Source: Mortierella alpina
Lineage: Eukaryota; Mortierellomycota; Mortierellomycetes; Mortierellales; Mortierellaceae
Length of the DNA stretch: 64,000 nucleotides
NCBI GenBank assembly: GCA_029449245.1
Contig: JANATF010000012.1
Span: 558,001-622,000 of the forward strand
Reading direction: 5' to 3'
Shown here: positions 47,960 through 59,503 of the stretch, piece after piece
How positions within the stretch are numbered: position 1 is the stretch's first letter
Layout: every line of letters starts with the position of its first letter
The notes under the pieces: model-generated
What the model saw: the letters and a program-made list of their open reading frames with translations, nothing else
The model's database searches: none
Told to the model about the DNA's origin: nothing
Position numbers and translations under genes: made by a program

Positions 47960-48962
47960 CTAATCCTCTCGAGCAAACTCTGTCTCTGCAACCCGCAGGA
48001 CCTGCTCCAATGTCGGACGAAACGACTCTTGAGGCGAACCGACGTAGACAACCACGCCATCGAGAATTAACACGAAGCACGGTATGCCGCGGTATGCAGC
48101 CGGCTTGTATACATCTAGATCATCCGTCAAACATATAAGTGGGGGGTTTTTTTTCAGATGACAGGGCTGCATTGATGTGTGTGGACGCAGACGCGAATGG
48201 TTGATAAATAAAAAGCAGTTACAGCGGGTCGTACTCTCCTTCGCGTGGCCTTCTGCACTGTCAAGGTATATCGTATACCGAAAGCCATCTCTATGGTCGT
48301 CTAGGAATGCATCGAGATGCTCTCTTTTGGGTGGTTTTGTCTCACCAAAGATGCTCTCGTTGTTTATGCCGACCACTGCCAAACGGCCTTCAAACTTGTC
48401 GGCCAGATCTGACAGCTCTGGTCCAGCTTGAACACAGGGATCACACCTATAGATTTTCATTGACAGAGTGAGTGAAGGTGACATGTGTTAGGAATAAAGG
48501 CCACTGCACGCTTGGAGCACTTTTGACGCGTCTCAATCACGTCAGTAAATGAAAAAAAAACTTTTACCATGCCGCCCAAAAGTCGAGCAGAACGACCCTA
48601 CTCTTACTGGAAAAGACAGGTCCCGAAACATATTCGCACTTTGCGATGATCGCGCCAGGATCGATCCTCTCGCCGAGAAGAGGGCTTTGCCATCCTTGAC
48701 GAAAGCACAGAGGTGGCCCCTTTTTGAGTTGTGCTCGAATGGATTCATACGACTCGACTTTGTATCGAGATAAGAGTTGGAATGGATCTATGAACCCTAT
48801 CTCTTGTGCCTGGACTTTGAATTCCTCTACAGCCCTATCGAACGGCTCATCCTCCCAAAGGTCCTCGTACTTGTCCTCAAAGGGCTCGTTCAGGATTCTG
48901 TTATAGGCCTCGATTAGTAATTCTTCTGTCTTTGTAAGTGGGATGTCTGGTGGGGGCGGCAT
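47960..48962 (-). CDS. Thioredoxin-fold (redoxin/TlpA-like) protein B
   Basis: 253 residues in three exons (48962-48568, 48446-48235, 48114-47960), with intron phases 2 and 1 exactly as in gene A and the first intron again directly before the redox Cys. Shared blocks: LNEPFEDKYEDLWEDEPFD, DPFQLLSRYKVESYESIR, GPPLCFRQGWQSPLLG, VVLLDFWAAW-CDPCVQAGPE, LAVVGINNESIF, DGFRYTIYLDSAEGHAKE and YRGIPCFVLILDG. The redox pair is CDPC instead of CYPC. The two proteins are clear paralogues of a local duplication, with the GT15 gene between them. Function as for gene A. An alternative reading of the last splice changes one residue only. Confidence 0.85.
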
Positions 48963-50944
48963 TGTGATCTCGTGAAGGGCAGGTTTGAGGGCGAGGGTCT
49001 AATGTGCTCTGTGGCGATTATATATACTCCCTTTAGAACTATGTGCAGTGAAGAACGGTGAGAAGAAGATAGGTACAAAGGGCGAAACGTTTTAGATTTG
49101 AGAACAAAACATGGGTTACGCAGAGATAGCTCGGCTATATGGAAGGCCAGGGCTGTAAGGAAGGCCACTTGCCTGTGTGCAAAAAATGGAGGACTGTGCG
49201 AGAGCACGATGGGATGAAAAGATGCCACAAAGGACACAAGAGCTGAGCACACAATGCACAAGGGTACAGAAGTCGCGCTGTCAAGAAACCTTCTTGAGGT
49301 GGAATCAGAGAACTAGCGAGACGAGTTGAATGAACAAGGAATGCAAGAGTGTGAATGTGGAAGTGAGAGGAATGAATGAAGGAGAAGGAGAGCGTACAGG
49401 TGCAATTGAACTGGCACGAGCAGGGCCATGGTCATGTATTAGTAAGGCCAGGTGCACGCGCCGAAAGGACTGATCGAGTCATTGCCTTACTTTGCCCCGG
49501 AGAGCCAAGGGCTTTTTTGCTCTTGGCCTTGGGTCTCTAATCGTCGTCTATTGGATTGTTATGCGTAAACAAGCAAGTGTAAGAAGGGCAAGTTATTGCG
49601 AATGAGATGCTGCATAAGTTGTTCACCCGGCAAACATGCATGCACAGGTTTACTTTAGTAGGCTATGCATAGAAGGCCGCATTGAACAGATCCTAGAGCA
49701 GAGCAGAGCAGTTGATCAATATACTCCAGCCTGTATCCGTATGAGTACCCTGTTTCGTGCATGTCCGCACACACTATGTGTTTTGTGCTTCCTCAAGGCT
49801 GCCACCTTCGTTCGTTCGGTATCCTCCATTCTTTCTCAAAGACGTAGCCAAAGCTCTTACTAGGCCCAAGAGCATCGCCGCATTGTCATACGGGCACTAC
49901 TACTACACATGCCAACCACAATGTTGGGTCAAGGAAGTGCATGTGGCCAAGATAGAGGCACCAAACAACACACACAGAGAGCAATTGAACCAGCACTACT
50001 GTACTCTTTCTTATCGCCTATCGACCACACTGTACATGTACCTGCCTGAAATACTGGAGCTGTTTGTTTGTTTCTTCGCGTGGCTCACTTTTTTGTTTCT
50101 TCCGCCATCGCAGGTCCCAACGAGTGAGAGGAGAGGAACAGACGGGGCGGGTGGGATAGAAGGGCGAGTGGTTCAGACGTCAAAGCTCGCGAATTAATAT
50201 GGCCATGGCGGAACATTCCACCAAACACGCAAAAACATGCGCGCACCTTCGTTGTCTCTTTCAACCAAAGATTGTTCATTATTGGTTCCCGCACTTTTTG
50301 GCGTATTGTCCCTGACCACTTTGGTCCTCTTACCTTCAATTGCCTAACCAAATCTCCCACGCGATGTTTCTGGGTCCCGACGCGCAAAATGTTCCCATGT
50401 TTTTCCTTTAGGTCAAGGGAGGGAGACTAGTACGGACATGCAGACCTGCTGTGCTGTTTCTCAATGGCAAACCAAGAGGGTTGCTTCTGCAAGGTACAAG
50501 CAGAACTGCATGATCATGCACTCCGAGCCAAGGCAAAAGACCCACCGGAGGGTTTGGACACTCATCTTGAACAGAAGACATTTAGGGCGTACAAGGTCCT
50601 GCACGCTTGAACTTGTTTGTCCCCGTCAATGCTTGTCGTTTAGGTACGTGCATGCGCCAGCAAAACGATTAAGCAAAACGATTAAATTGCGACAACATCA
50701 ACAAACAAATACAACTTATATGTTGACATGGGTAAACAAGTGTGAGAGAAACATCATGGCACAACAGACTAATGTTCATACAGAGTACATGCACGTACGC
50801 TCAATTGCGCATGTGCCATAATTCTATGGGCGCGCGTCCACATGTGCTTAAAACATGCAGACTAGGCTGGTAAAGGCAAGCAAACAATCTGTAATCATGT
50901 CAACGAGAGAGCATGAGGATACAAAAATAGATGAATATGCACTT
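48963..50944. other. 2 kb without a recognised gene
   Basis: Between the starts of thioredoxin-like gene B and the 3' end of the SET gene. It contains an imperfect hairpin at 49504-49527 (9-nt arms around six T). The frames on both strands (up to 151 codons) are antisense shadows or lack domains. Confidence 0.45.
49504..49527 (+). repeat. Small hairpin with T6 loop
   Basis: GCCAAGGGC, six T, GCTCTTGGC: nine paired positions with one G-T wobble. About 540 bp upstream of thioredoxin-like gene B. Function unknown; it may be chance. Confidence 0.5.
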
Positions 50945-52373
50945 TTATTGCTGTGGTGCGAGTCCCAAGGACTGCATGATCTCTTCGTTGAGACCATCAT
51001 CCGATCCTGTGCAGCGCTTGCACTTGCAGGTGAAGAGGTACTCGGTCCGGAGATATTGCTGCCTAGTGTCCCGCTTCCAGCGAGGATCGCAGTATGTGAT
51101 CTGCAGCTGCTCGTCCCGCTTGATGTCTCTCGCCAGACGAACGCTGACACCATAGTTTGTTCCTGCTCCTGGATGGTCAATGATGGCATTAGGCGTGCAG
51201 GCGTGGTTCAGGGACGAGTGCAAGAGGTAGAGTCCTCCATCCTGGTTATTAATGTTGTATCGGCCCACAAACTTGAGGTAGGTATCCATGGAAAAGAGGC
51301 TGTTCTTTAAGTTGTCGGGCAGGGGCTTTGTAAGGACGGACGTGCCGCTCTTGCTCACGATCTTGAGGGGGTATTTGCATCCCTTGATGAGCAGCTCCAA
51401 TGCCTTCTCCCAGACAGCGCGTGATTGATCGCCCATCATGTCCCAGGAGGTTTCCTTCTTTTGACGTTCCTCCTGACTGACAGTGGCGAATGCATCAAAG
51501 TGCTTCAGAACCGATGCGAGCTCCTCAGGTGATGTTTCGTTGGCGATCAAAACGCGCTCATAGCAGCGCAAAGCTCCCATACCAGCGTTCCAGTTTTCTT
51601 CCACGCAGTAGTTGATATAATCCCTCAGTGCTGGGTTCAATCCTCCGCACTCGAAGCGATGTGTGCTATCCCAAGCGGTGTCCTTGCAGGCTAATGTGAA
51701 AATTGTGTTAGTGTTAACGCTACGCAAGTCAATGTCCTGGATCCGTGCTGTTCCAGTGAATCCCCATACCTTTTGTGCAGTATCTGATCCTGCAGTTGGG
51801 GCAGGCGCAGACGAGAAGCCCTCCAGTTCTGATTGTACGTGCGCAAAGGCCACAGGCTTCTCCCTTGATGACCATGTTGTATCTCTTCATTGGTGGGAAG
51901 TAGATGAAGGGGAACTCTGTGAACACGACCATGCCCTTTGCAAGATCCTGAGTGGCAAAGAGACCTGTTGTTTCAATTCATGAAAAGGAATGTCGGGGTT
52001 GGTAAGCGTTTTGATAGAAAGGATGAAAAGGTACAGCGTTCTCATATCCAGCGCCGCGAACGTTACCCTTGCCGATCACCCTATTGATCATCCTGGCCGT
52101 GACCAAGCCCTTGGTGAGAGTGCTAATGTCGACATCCTTATCGATATGGCTGACAGGGATCGAGGGATCCAGCTCCGCTTCGGGCTCGGCGTTGGCAGTC
52201 GCGATGCCGGCCTCTGCCATAAGCTTCTTGACACGCTTCTCGCTCACCAACCAAGTGGGCTCTTGCGACTGGATCTCAGTGAGGACCTTCTTAATGCCCA
52301 GACTGGGGTCTGCAGTCTTGACTTTAGTGATCAGGCCAATGAGTGCTGGTGCCTCGGGTGTGATGGTCGCCAT
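50945..52373 (-). CDS. SET-domain protein with MYND-like zinc finger (SET5/SMYD type)
   Basis: Probable protein lysine methyltransferase. Three exons (52373-52067, 51964-51770, about 51690-50945) give 415 residues. An N-terminal helical region (KVKTADPSLGIKKVLTEIQS, VKKLMAEAG) leads to the first SET strand NRVIGKG | LFATQDLAKGMVVFTEFPFI. An inserted MYND-type zinc finger follows: CGLCARTI, CPNC, YCTKACKDTAWDSTHRFEC. The SET core has NNQDGGLYLLHSSLNHACTP (the NHxC pseudo-knot motif), DIKRDEQLQITYCDPRW and the post-SET cysteines CKCKRC. The order matches yeast Set5, reported to act on histone H4 tails; target here is inferred. The frame at about 51978-52066 continues past the donor and is intron. 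It is divergent from the NSUN5 gene, 144 bp apart. Confidence 0.9.
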
Positions 52374-52517
52374 GGTTGATGTGTGTTTTATCGGTAAGCG
52401 AGAAAGAAGTGATCTCGTCTGTGAAGTCCAAGGCTGTTTATTTTGTGGCTTGTGGGTCGCTATTGGCAGAATGCCTAGAAAAAAAATTGTGAAAGCATTG
52501 CTTTGGCAGACGCAGCA
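52374..52517. promoter_or_regulatory. Bidirectional promoter, SET gene / NSUN5
   Basis: 144 bp between two start codons, the tightest divergent pair in the window. Both products are methyltransferases. No specific element is recognised. Confidence 0.5.
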
Positions 52518-54471
52518 ATGAACTTTTACAAGCAGGCGGCGGACATCCTCGACCGTCTCGGCAAGAAGGAAGGCTCTATCAAGGGCCTCACGCTCGGGAA
52601 TGCAGAGGTCACTGACAAGAAGCGCATGTACGCGGTTATCTGCGAAACACTCAAACGTAAGGCAGGACTGGAGACTCAAGCTTGCGCGCGCGATATGACA
52701 GGAAGCGTCGGTGTTGTCCTCATCCCATTCCTATCCCATACTAACGGCAGGATATACCTCGTTTCTCCATTGTACACAGACAACACGACTCTGTCTCTAG
52801 TGCTGCAGGAATCAAAGATCTTGACGCTGGAAAAGAAGCTGACGAGATCGTTGGCGCTCCTTCTTTTGCACGACCTCCTTCTCCAGAGCCGAGGAATCCA
52901 AGCTTCAGATGCTTGGCCAATGAAGCAGGCAGTGATGCGACACAAGGCTCGCCTGAAGGCTGAGTTTGTCAAGGCCAAGATCAAGGTTGGAGCCAGGAAG
53001 GATGGACTCATCGAAGGCGAAGAAGAAAGTAAGGTTTTGAGCCTGGCGGACAAAGTTGACTATACCTTTCACGTCGTTACTGACGCTTCTGTACTTCCTG
53101 CATACTCCCTCCAGTGCTATTGCCTCGCTACGTTCGTGTCAATTTGCTGATGATGACCCCTCAGCAGGTCATTGATGCCTTCATATCCGACAACTGGACT
53201 TTTCTGCCCTCACCACCATCACCGCCAGCACCACCAGCACCCAATACATTCCACCGGGACGAACATTTGGACTTCATGCTTGTATTCCCTCCCAAATCAG
53301 ATCTTCACCTTCACCCACTTTACGTCTCGGGTGTCTTGATCTTGCAGGACAAGGCCTCTTGCTTTCCAGCAGCAATTCTGGCACCACCCAAGGACGCGTA
53401 CGTTATCGATGGATGTGCAGCACCAGGGAACAAAACAAGTCAGCTGGCAATGGGCATGGGCAACGGTGGCAAGATTATTGCTTGTGATCTCGATCTTCGA
53501 AGACTGAATATTCTTAAGCGGTTAACAACGAAAGCAGGATGCACAAGTAAGTCCTCAATGGCTGCTTGCTAAACTTGGATCGCGTTTTTCATTGTGACCC
53601 CATGCTGACCCAGGGATTGATCTTGTTAGATATCACGGCACTTAATACTTCATTCTTGACATTGGATACCACTACACCCGACAACTCTAAGGTCTCACAT
53701 ATCCTCCTTGACCCTTCATGTTCAGGATCGGGCATCATCAACCGTTTGGATCACCTTGTGGATGCTTATGCCGAAGAGCAGGAGCAGGCCACCATTCTGG
53801 AGACCACGACCACGGGAGGAGAAGCAGAACGTGCCGCTGCTGAAGAAAAGAAAAAGGAGCGACTAAAGTCATTAGGAGAGTTTCAAGTGGAATGTGTCTC
53901 GAAAGCCATGACATTTCCCAACGTGCGGAAGATTAGCTACTCGACTTGCTCAATCTATGCAGAGGAGAACGAGCACGTGGTCACGACGCTTTTGAGAAAG
54001 CATTGGCCGCAGTGGAAGTTGACACCACGAGCCAAGGTACTGCCCACTTGGCATCGACGCGGTTACCCTGCGGACGTTGGAGATATCCCCGGGCTAGTTG
54101 AAACGGACGAGGACAGAGCCAAGGTAGCGGACTGCGTTGTTCGAGCAGTACCGGGTGGGCCTGATGGCGACCTCATGAACGGATTCTTCGTTGCCTGCTT
54201 TGAGCGCGTAGGAAAGAATGACGGTCCAGGGTTATCGCCGGTATGGACAGGCACGAGCATTGGTGGCAAGAGGACACACGACGAGGCGATGGCCGAGAGT
54301 GTGACGGATGCTGCAGTTGCTGGATCTGCGAGTAAAAAGAAGAAGAACAAGAAGAAAAAGAAGAAGAAAAAGGCGACAGGATCAGCGGTTGGAGATGGTT
54401 CTGTTGTTACAACTATTGCTGATACTGCCGATACGCAGGAGGGAGATGAAGGAGGATCAGACGCGGAGTAA
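52518..54471 (+). CDS. RCM1: rRNA m5C methyltransferase NSUN5/RCM1
   Basis: Nucleolar enzyme that makes 5-methylcytosine in the large-subunit rRNA. Exons 52518-52656, 52801-53028, 53115-53546 and 53630-54471 (all phase-1 joints) give 546 residues. N-terminal helical region MNFYKQAADILDRLGKKEGS, then VLQESKILT-type NSUN5 sequence (LLQESKILTLEKKLTRSLAL, HDLLLQSRGIQ) and LPRYVRVN. The SAM-binding motif is DGCAAPGNKTSQLA. Motif IV is DPSCSGSG and motif VI is YSTCSIYAEENE; the two cysteines serve release and catalysis in this family. The C-terminus is a Lys run (KKKKNKKKKKKKK) suited to nucleolar targeting, then an acidic end. Length and motif order fit the family. Confidence 0.94.
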
Positions 54472-55888
54472 TAAACCCTTACCAAGACCCAATTAGCAGC
54501 GAAGGAAGGGAATTTGGCAATAGTAATGATGTGGTGGACCATCGTTTCAAAGTAGGGTGCTGCATGTCGGCTTTGTAAGGCGCTGAAAATGCATGGCCCT
54601 CCACAGATTATCATGAAACGAAGCTCAATCCCTCCCCATCTTTGGTCGATTTAAGGCTGGGCGCAGTATCTTGGTGCATGGCTCAATTGCTTCCAGCTCT
54701 GCCCAAGGTTATTCTTGATACGGATAGGTGTTGGCGGTCACGGCTATAGACATATATGCGAAGTTGAACGACTACACGGCTGAGGTGTCTTTTTTTCCCT
54801 GAGGGTTGTCGACAATGCACAAATGACCCCACCTTGACTCTGATCCTGCTCTGTGAACAGCATTGACCAGCAAGGCTGGCTTTTGTGTGCTGCATGTTAT
54901 TAATGTCAGTCTAGCAGGAGAGCTGAACGACTGGGTGGCTATTGTTTCGTCAAGGAATTCAAGAGAAAAAGGAGGAGCACTGCGACACGAGGACGAGTAG
55001 CGCGTTCTTCGTGGCCCAATTGAGAAAATCAAATTTATCCAGCAACACACTGAACGTCTTGACGACCCCCAAGTCGACATCATGCACAGAAACACTTGTG
55101 CAAGAGCATATGGGGTTGAGTCAACAAAGTACGCTTAAAAGAACTGCCGACTACCACGTTCAAGGCCCGCAAAGGTCAAGACTACGAACAAGAGAAGGGG
55201 AGTAAGGGTACGTAGACCGGGTTCCTTTGCACAGGAAACAATTGACATCTTCCTAATGAAACTAGTCGATTCATGAACTTTCGTCTCGTCGTCATTGTCC
55301 CTCGCCAGCCCCCTTGTCCGCTGTGCGCAGCTTAATCAACATACAAACTTATAAGCGGCATTGTTTCGTATCCATGCATATCACTCCTCCACGTCAATGG
55401 CCCCACAACGTCCGCCGAGCATTATGCGTAGCCATTGTATTTCGGTCCCATCGTGTGTTCATACCGAGCAGATTGAGGCACCTCTTGTTGCCGCGATGTC
55501 ACTCTGTGCAACAGCGAACACGGAAAATAAATAGTGCAAACGGATGCAATGATGCGTCCGTTCCCTTTTTCAGTACACAAAGCATTAAAGCATTGCACCA
55601 TTGTTTAAATCTTGTGCCCTGGCAACAGTTCACTCTCGACTCATTCCAGGCAATGGACCATTGTCTGTTCTTTCCATTCCACTCTCAATTCTGCCACCTG
55701 AATCTCTTTTTTAAAGTTTTTGCCCGCGCCTACTTCTACAACTATACCACGCATCAATTTCCACAGACCACCACGCGTCGAAAATTCACACTCAGCTTGA
55801 ACAATCCGACAACAGCTACTATTCAGCACCATAGCCGCTTTCGCCTCAAATTGGATATCCAGTAACACTCAAGGCATACTATATAGAC
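54472..55888. other. 1.4 kb without a recognised gene
   Basis: Between two co-oriented genes. It should contain the NSUN5 3' end and the promoter of the HMG-box gene. The last ~250 bp are pyrimidine-rich. No domain-bearing frame seen. Confidence 0.5.
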
Positions 55889-58486
55889 ATGGCAGACATC
55901 TTCCCGCCCTCACTCGCCTTCGCCGGCTTCTGCCGAAAGGTCAAAAGAACAATCTCTGCGGATCATACAGAGTGTGCCTCGAAACAGTTGTCAGAGCACC
56001 CGAAGTTTCGGTCCAGCAAGAAGCGATCTCTTGCGCCTCACTCTCCTTCACCATCAGCGTCATCACAATACTCCTCAGACACACCATCAAAGTCATCAGC
56101 ACATGCGAATTCAGTCAGCAGCAGCACCCGGCACCCCACCACCCCTCGATCTCCAGCCATCATCAGCTCTGGCCGCGAGTCGCCATTCCTCCAAGAGTCG
56201 GGAGATCACACCCTCGATAATGGTCTGACTAATAGCGCTCTCCTCAGAGAGTCTGGCAGAGTAGCCTCATCCAGCTTGCTGTCTAGTGCTAGTCGAAGAA
56301 GGCGCTCAAGCGCCCCATCTTCGTCAACAATATCAGCAGTTGGCACTACAACCATAACGACAACAACCTCGACCACCTCCACGAAGCCCACTCTGTTCAT
56401 CAACAACATCGCACCGGTCGTCTCCCGTCCAAAACCCTCGATGACAGTCTACGTCCAAAGTCAGTCGGCGCTTCAACAAAAAGTGCGAAAACAGCTCCGA
56501 GAGCAAGGCAAAATCAAACGATCCTCCAACTGCTTCATAAAATACCGAACGTTCATGCATCCACTCATCGTCGCCAAGTACGGGAATCAAAACAATAAGG
56601 AGATCTCAAAGCTCGCAGGCCGAAGCTGGAGAAACGAACCTGAGCATATCAAGGCTATCTATCGCCAGCAGGCGAGTGAAGAAAAGCAGAGACACGAGTC
56701 TCTGTTCCCATCGTATGTCTACACGCCCGCCAGACATAACCATAACAACGACTGCAGCAATCACGCTCCTGGCTGTCCATCAGCAAAGTTGCCCTCGCCA
56801 ACATCTGCGGCTTCAAAAAGGTCAGGTACGCATAGTAATAGTCAAACCTCCGACAGCATCGTAGAATCCGGTACAAGTCATGAATCCGTCAAGCGCAGCA
56901 AGACTAGCCGCAGAACCCATGGCTCTGGCATCTCAAGCCGTCCTGCCTCTGAACGGCCCACATTTGCAGAGAAACCATTCGTTGTCACAGAGACACCTCT
57001 ACACGACTTTAACGGAGACTCGGAACTGGCTGCTCAAAAGCGCCCATTATCCAAGAGCAGACGACAAAGAGACAGCAACGTGGACAAGCTGAACAAGTCA
57101 GGATCAATCGTGTCTACGGAACGTATTGCGACAACAACTCCCACTTTGAGGTCAGACCCGCCCAGCTTTGTGGAGCCCTCATGCCACCCAATCTCATCGA
57201 GTGTTGTACCAGTCTGTGCCATCGACCTACCGTCAGCCCAGTCCACTGCTCACGAAGAGGTATGGATGGGTCTTGATCTCTCTCAGGACTTTCCACCAAA
57301 CATGTCAGAGCGCTCCGAGGTATGGAGTTCGGTATTTCCTTCGTCACTTGGTTACCCACTCTCGCTACTGGGGCGGATGGCCACTCCAGATCAAACTCCC
57401 ATCTTGAGTGCCCGTCCGTTCTCTGTACCAGGCCATCATCATCAGTCACTTCCTCAGCACAACAACTCGACTCAGCCTCTTCACTTCCTCGAGCAATCGT
57501 TCACATTCCCGCAAGTGCAAGAATTCAAGACATCGCTTCTTACGAAACCACTGTTGGACAACAGTTTTCACCAATCATTTTCATGGGACCTGTCGGCTGC
57601 CGTGCCAGGGTCTTTGGACTCACCGACGTACGATTACAGCTCTACCTCGGTTGGCGCTTCGATGCCATTATTCTCCAACCAAAACCTGCCCATGACAGCT
57701 GCTACAGTAACTTCTTCACCACAGGGCTTTGCAACACCTGTGGACTCGACTAAAAGTGATTTTGCTCACATTTCGTGGTTGGCAGACACCTCTCATTCCA
57801 AAGAATGGCTTTCGTCTTTGTATTCTTTCTCCCCTATGGCGATCGTGGCCCCGAATTTCGCTCCGACATCATCATCCTGTCCAGGATCTTCATCGTCGCT
57901 GTCACCGTCTCCTGGTGGTGACTATCAACTCGATACAATATCGACATCAATGGCACCACCACCACTGCCTCCGACGTATGTTGGTCTGTTTGATGGTGTC
58001 GCGTCAAAGAATGCGCCTCTGAATGAATGGAACGTCTCTGGAGCGGCCTCTGGTCTTTGTGGTCCCATGACGGGGGATCTCATTGCGACTGCAGCCATTG
58101 CGAATACCACCGACAACAATCGCAACAATGATAGTAGACAGGACGATGGGCTCTGTTGTTTCAACAACGGTAGCAGTAACCACAGCAGTAACAGCAACAG
58201 CAGCACGAACGGCCCACGATCGGTCATTCAGCAACCTTTTCACGGTCATCGGCAGCAGGAGACTTTACCTGCGTATGTGGACGGTAGTGTGCACGGTTGT
58301 AGTGATGATGAGCTCCAGCAGAGCATTGAGTTTTATGAGAGAGTGTTGGAGCAGCAAAAGTTTCAACTGTCTATGCAACGTCAAATAAGGCTACAAACAG
58401 CGCAACAACAACCACTACCACTACCACTACCACCACCACAACAACAGCAACTTTTTCAGAACGGCATTTGTCTACAACAGCTGTAA
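55889..58486 (+). CDS. HMG-box transcription factor, MATA/Ste11-like class
   Basis: 865 residues in a single exon. One HMG box at about residues 208-285: KIKRSSNCFIKYRTFMHPLI, VAKYGNQNNKEISKLAGRSW, RNEPEHIKAIYRQQASEEKQ and HESLFPSYVYTP. The pattern N-x-F-x-x-Y-R near the start, NNKEISKLAGxxWRNE and a closing P-x-Y-x-Y are those of the sequence-specific MATA-HMG class (mating-type, Ste11, Rox1 relatives), unlike the HMGB-type box at 22.4 kb. The flanks are Ser/Thr/Pro-rich and disordered, with Asn/Ser and Gln/Pro runs near the C-terminus (PLPLPLPPPQQQQ), typical of activation regions. Neighbours are not those of the Mucoromycota sex locus. A developmental or stress regulator is likely; targets unknown. 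Confidence 0.88.
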   Translation: MADIFPPSLAFAGFCRKVKRTISADHTECASKQLSEHPKFRSSKKRSLAPHSPSPSASSQYSSDTPSKSSAHANSVSSSTRHPTTPRSPAIISSGRESPFLQESGDHTLDNGLTNSALLRESGRVASSSLLSSASRRRRSSAPSSSTISAVGTTTITTTTSTTSTKPTLFINNIAPVVSRPKPSMTVYVQSQSALQQKVRKQLREQGKIKRSSNCFIKYRTFMHPLIVAKYGNQNNKEISKLAGRSWRNEPEHIKAIYRQQASEEKQRHESLFPSYVYTPARHNHNNDCSNHAPGCPSAKLPSPTSAASKRSGTHSNSQTSDSIVESGTSHESVKRSKTSRRTHGSGISSRPASERPTFAEKPFVVTETPLHDFNGDSELAAQKRPLSKSRRQRDSNVDKLNKSGSIVSTERIATTTPTLRSDPPSFVEPSCHPISSSVVPVCAIDLPSAQSTAHEEVWMGLDLSQDFPPNMSERSEVWSSVFPSSLGYPLSLLGRMATPDQTPILSARPFSVPGHHHQSLPQHNNSTQPLHFLEQSFTFPQVQEFKTSLLTKPLLDNSFHQSFSWDLSAAVPGSLDSPTYDYSSTSVGASMPLFSNQNLPMTAATVTSSPQGFATPVDSTKSDFAHISWLADTSHSKEWLSSLYSFSPMAIVAPNFAPTSSSCPGSSSSLSPSPGGDYQLDTISTSMAPPPLPPTYVGLFDGVASKNAPLNEWNVSGAASGLCGPMTGDLIATAAIANTTDNNRNNDSRQDDGLCCFNNGSSNHSSNSNSSTNGPRSVIQQPFHGHRQQETLPAYVDGSVHGCSDDELQQSIEFYERVLEQQKFQLSMQRQIRLQTAQQQPLPLPLPPPQQQQLFQNGICLQQL

Positions 58487-59503
58487 AATAAAAACAGAAA
58501 TAAAAACGTTATTTAGCGCGAGATAGGTTCGTGTTTGGTGATCTGACGCGTACTGAAAAAGGAATGTGAACGCGATGCTGCTGGCATGAATGCAGCTGCT
58601 TGCATAATAAGGATGAAGGAGGACGACGACGACGAGGGAAACAGCAAGGAGGCGATGTAGTTCGGTGCGGTGCGGTTCAGTGAAGTAATCAATTGTTTCC
58701 TTAGATTTAGACAAACTGGCTCAGGGCCGCATGCACGAATCGACCCTTGCGTATCGCTAATTTTACGTCGTGTTAGAATGCATCGATCACTTTTCTTCAG
58801 CTCTACCCTTGTGGCCACGACTTTCAACCACGGCTTTTTAAGCATTCAACTCTACTCTCCTCTCTTCGAAACTTGAGTCCGGTTCTTGTTTTCTTATTGC
58901 ACAGACGGCACATATCCTGCATTCTCCTTCAATTCGTCCATCATCGTTATCGTTCCCTTTGTCACCAGTTTTTTTTGAAGACTTACCCCTGCCTGTCCGC
59001 CGTAGTAGCAGTCGCCCCCTTGGGATACTCGTCCAGAAAGTACGTCTTCTCCTATATAAGAGCTCAACCTGCTCCTCAGAAAAACGTCTCAACACCCTCA
59101 CATTCACTTTTTCGTCGTAGGCAAACATCCCATCTCCCTCACACACACACACGGACCTCCTCTTCTCTCTTTTTAAAACGCTCACCGTTAACCAGTCTAC
59201 TGCCTTTGCTCAGCTGCCCCACTGTGCCATTATTCCCTGCCCAAATCTTCTGGCAAATAACCCACTCTCTCGACTCTCTATCTCTTCAAAAACCTGCGAA
59301 GCACCTGCATAATTATCAGGAAGGAACTTTCAAAAAGGTCTAGACCTGACTTTCTTCCCGCTCAGTCCCTTTTCGCCCTCCACCCCCTTCCATTCCCCTT
59401 CCTCCGGGGTGATCAGAAAGAAACCCAACAACTACAACAACAACTTTAAACCATAACAAGGCGAGAAGCAGGGAAAAAAAAAAGAGAGAAAACGTCTTGA
59501 AAG
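58487..59503. promoter_or_regulatory. Upstream region of the ATG22-like gene
   Basis: About 1 kb, markedly C/T-rich on the plus strand from 58860 to 59460, ending in A/G just before the start at 59504. A typical fungal pyrimidine-rich promoter and leader. The frames within have no domain. Confidence 0.5.

Noticed and set aside
51978-52679. Independent 233-residue minus-strand protein
   Set aside because: Its N-terminal part overlaps the NSUN5 start, and from ATG 52373 it is the first exon of the SET gene (GKG|LFATQDL joint).
55889-58486. Mucoromycota sexM/sexP mating locus
   Set aside because: The HMG box is of a suitable class, but neither the transporter nor the helicase that flank the sex gene are present.
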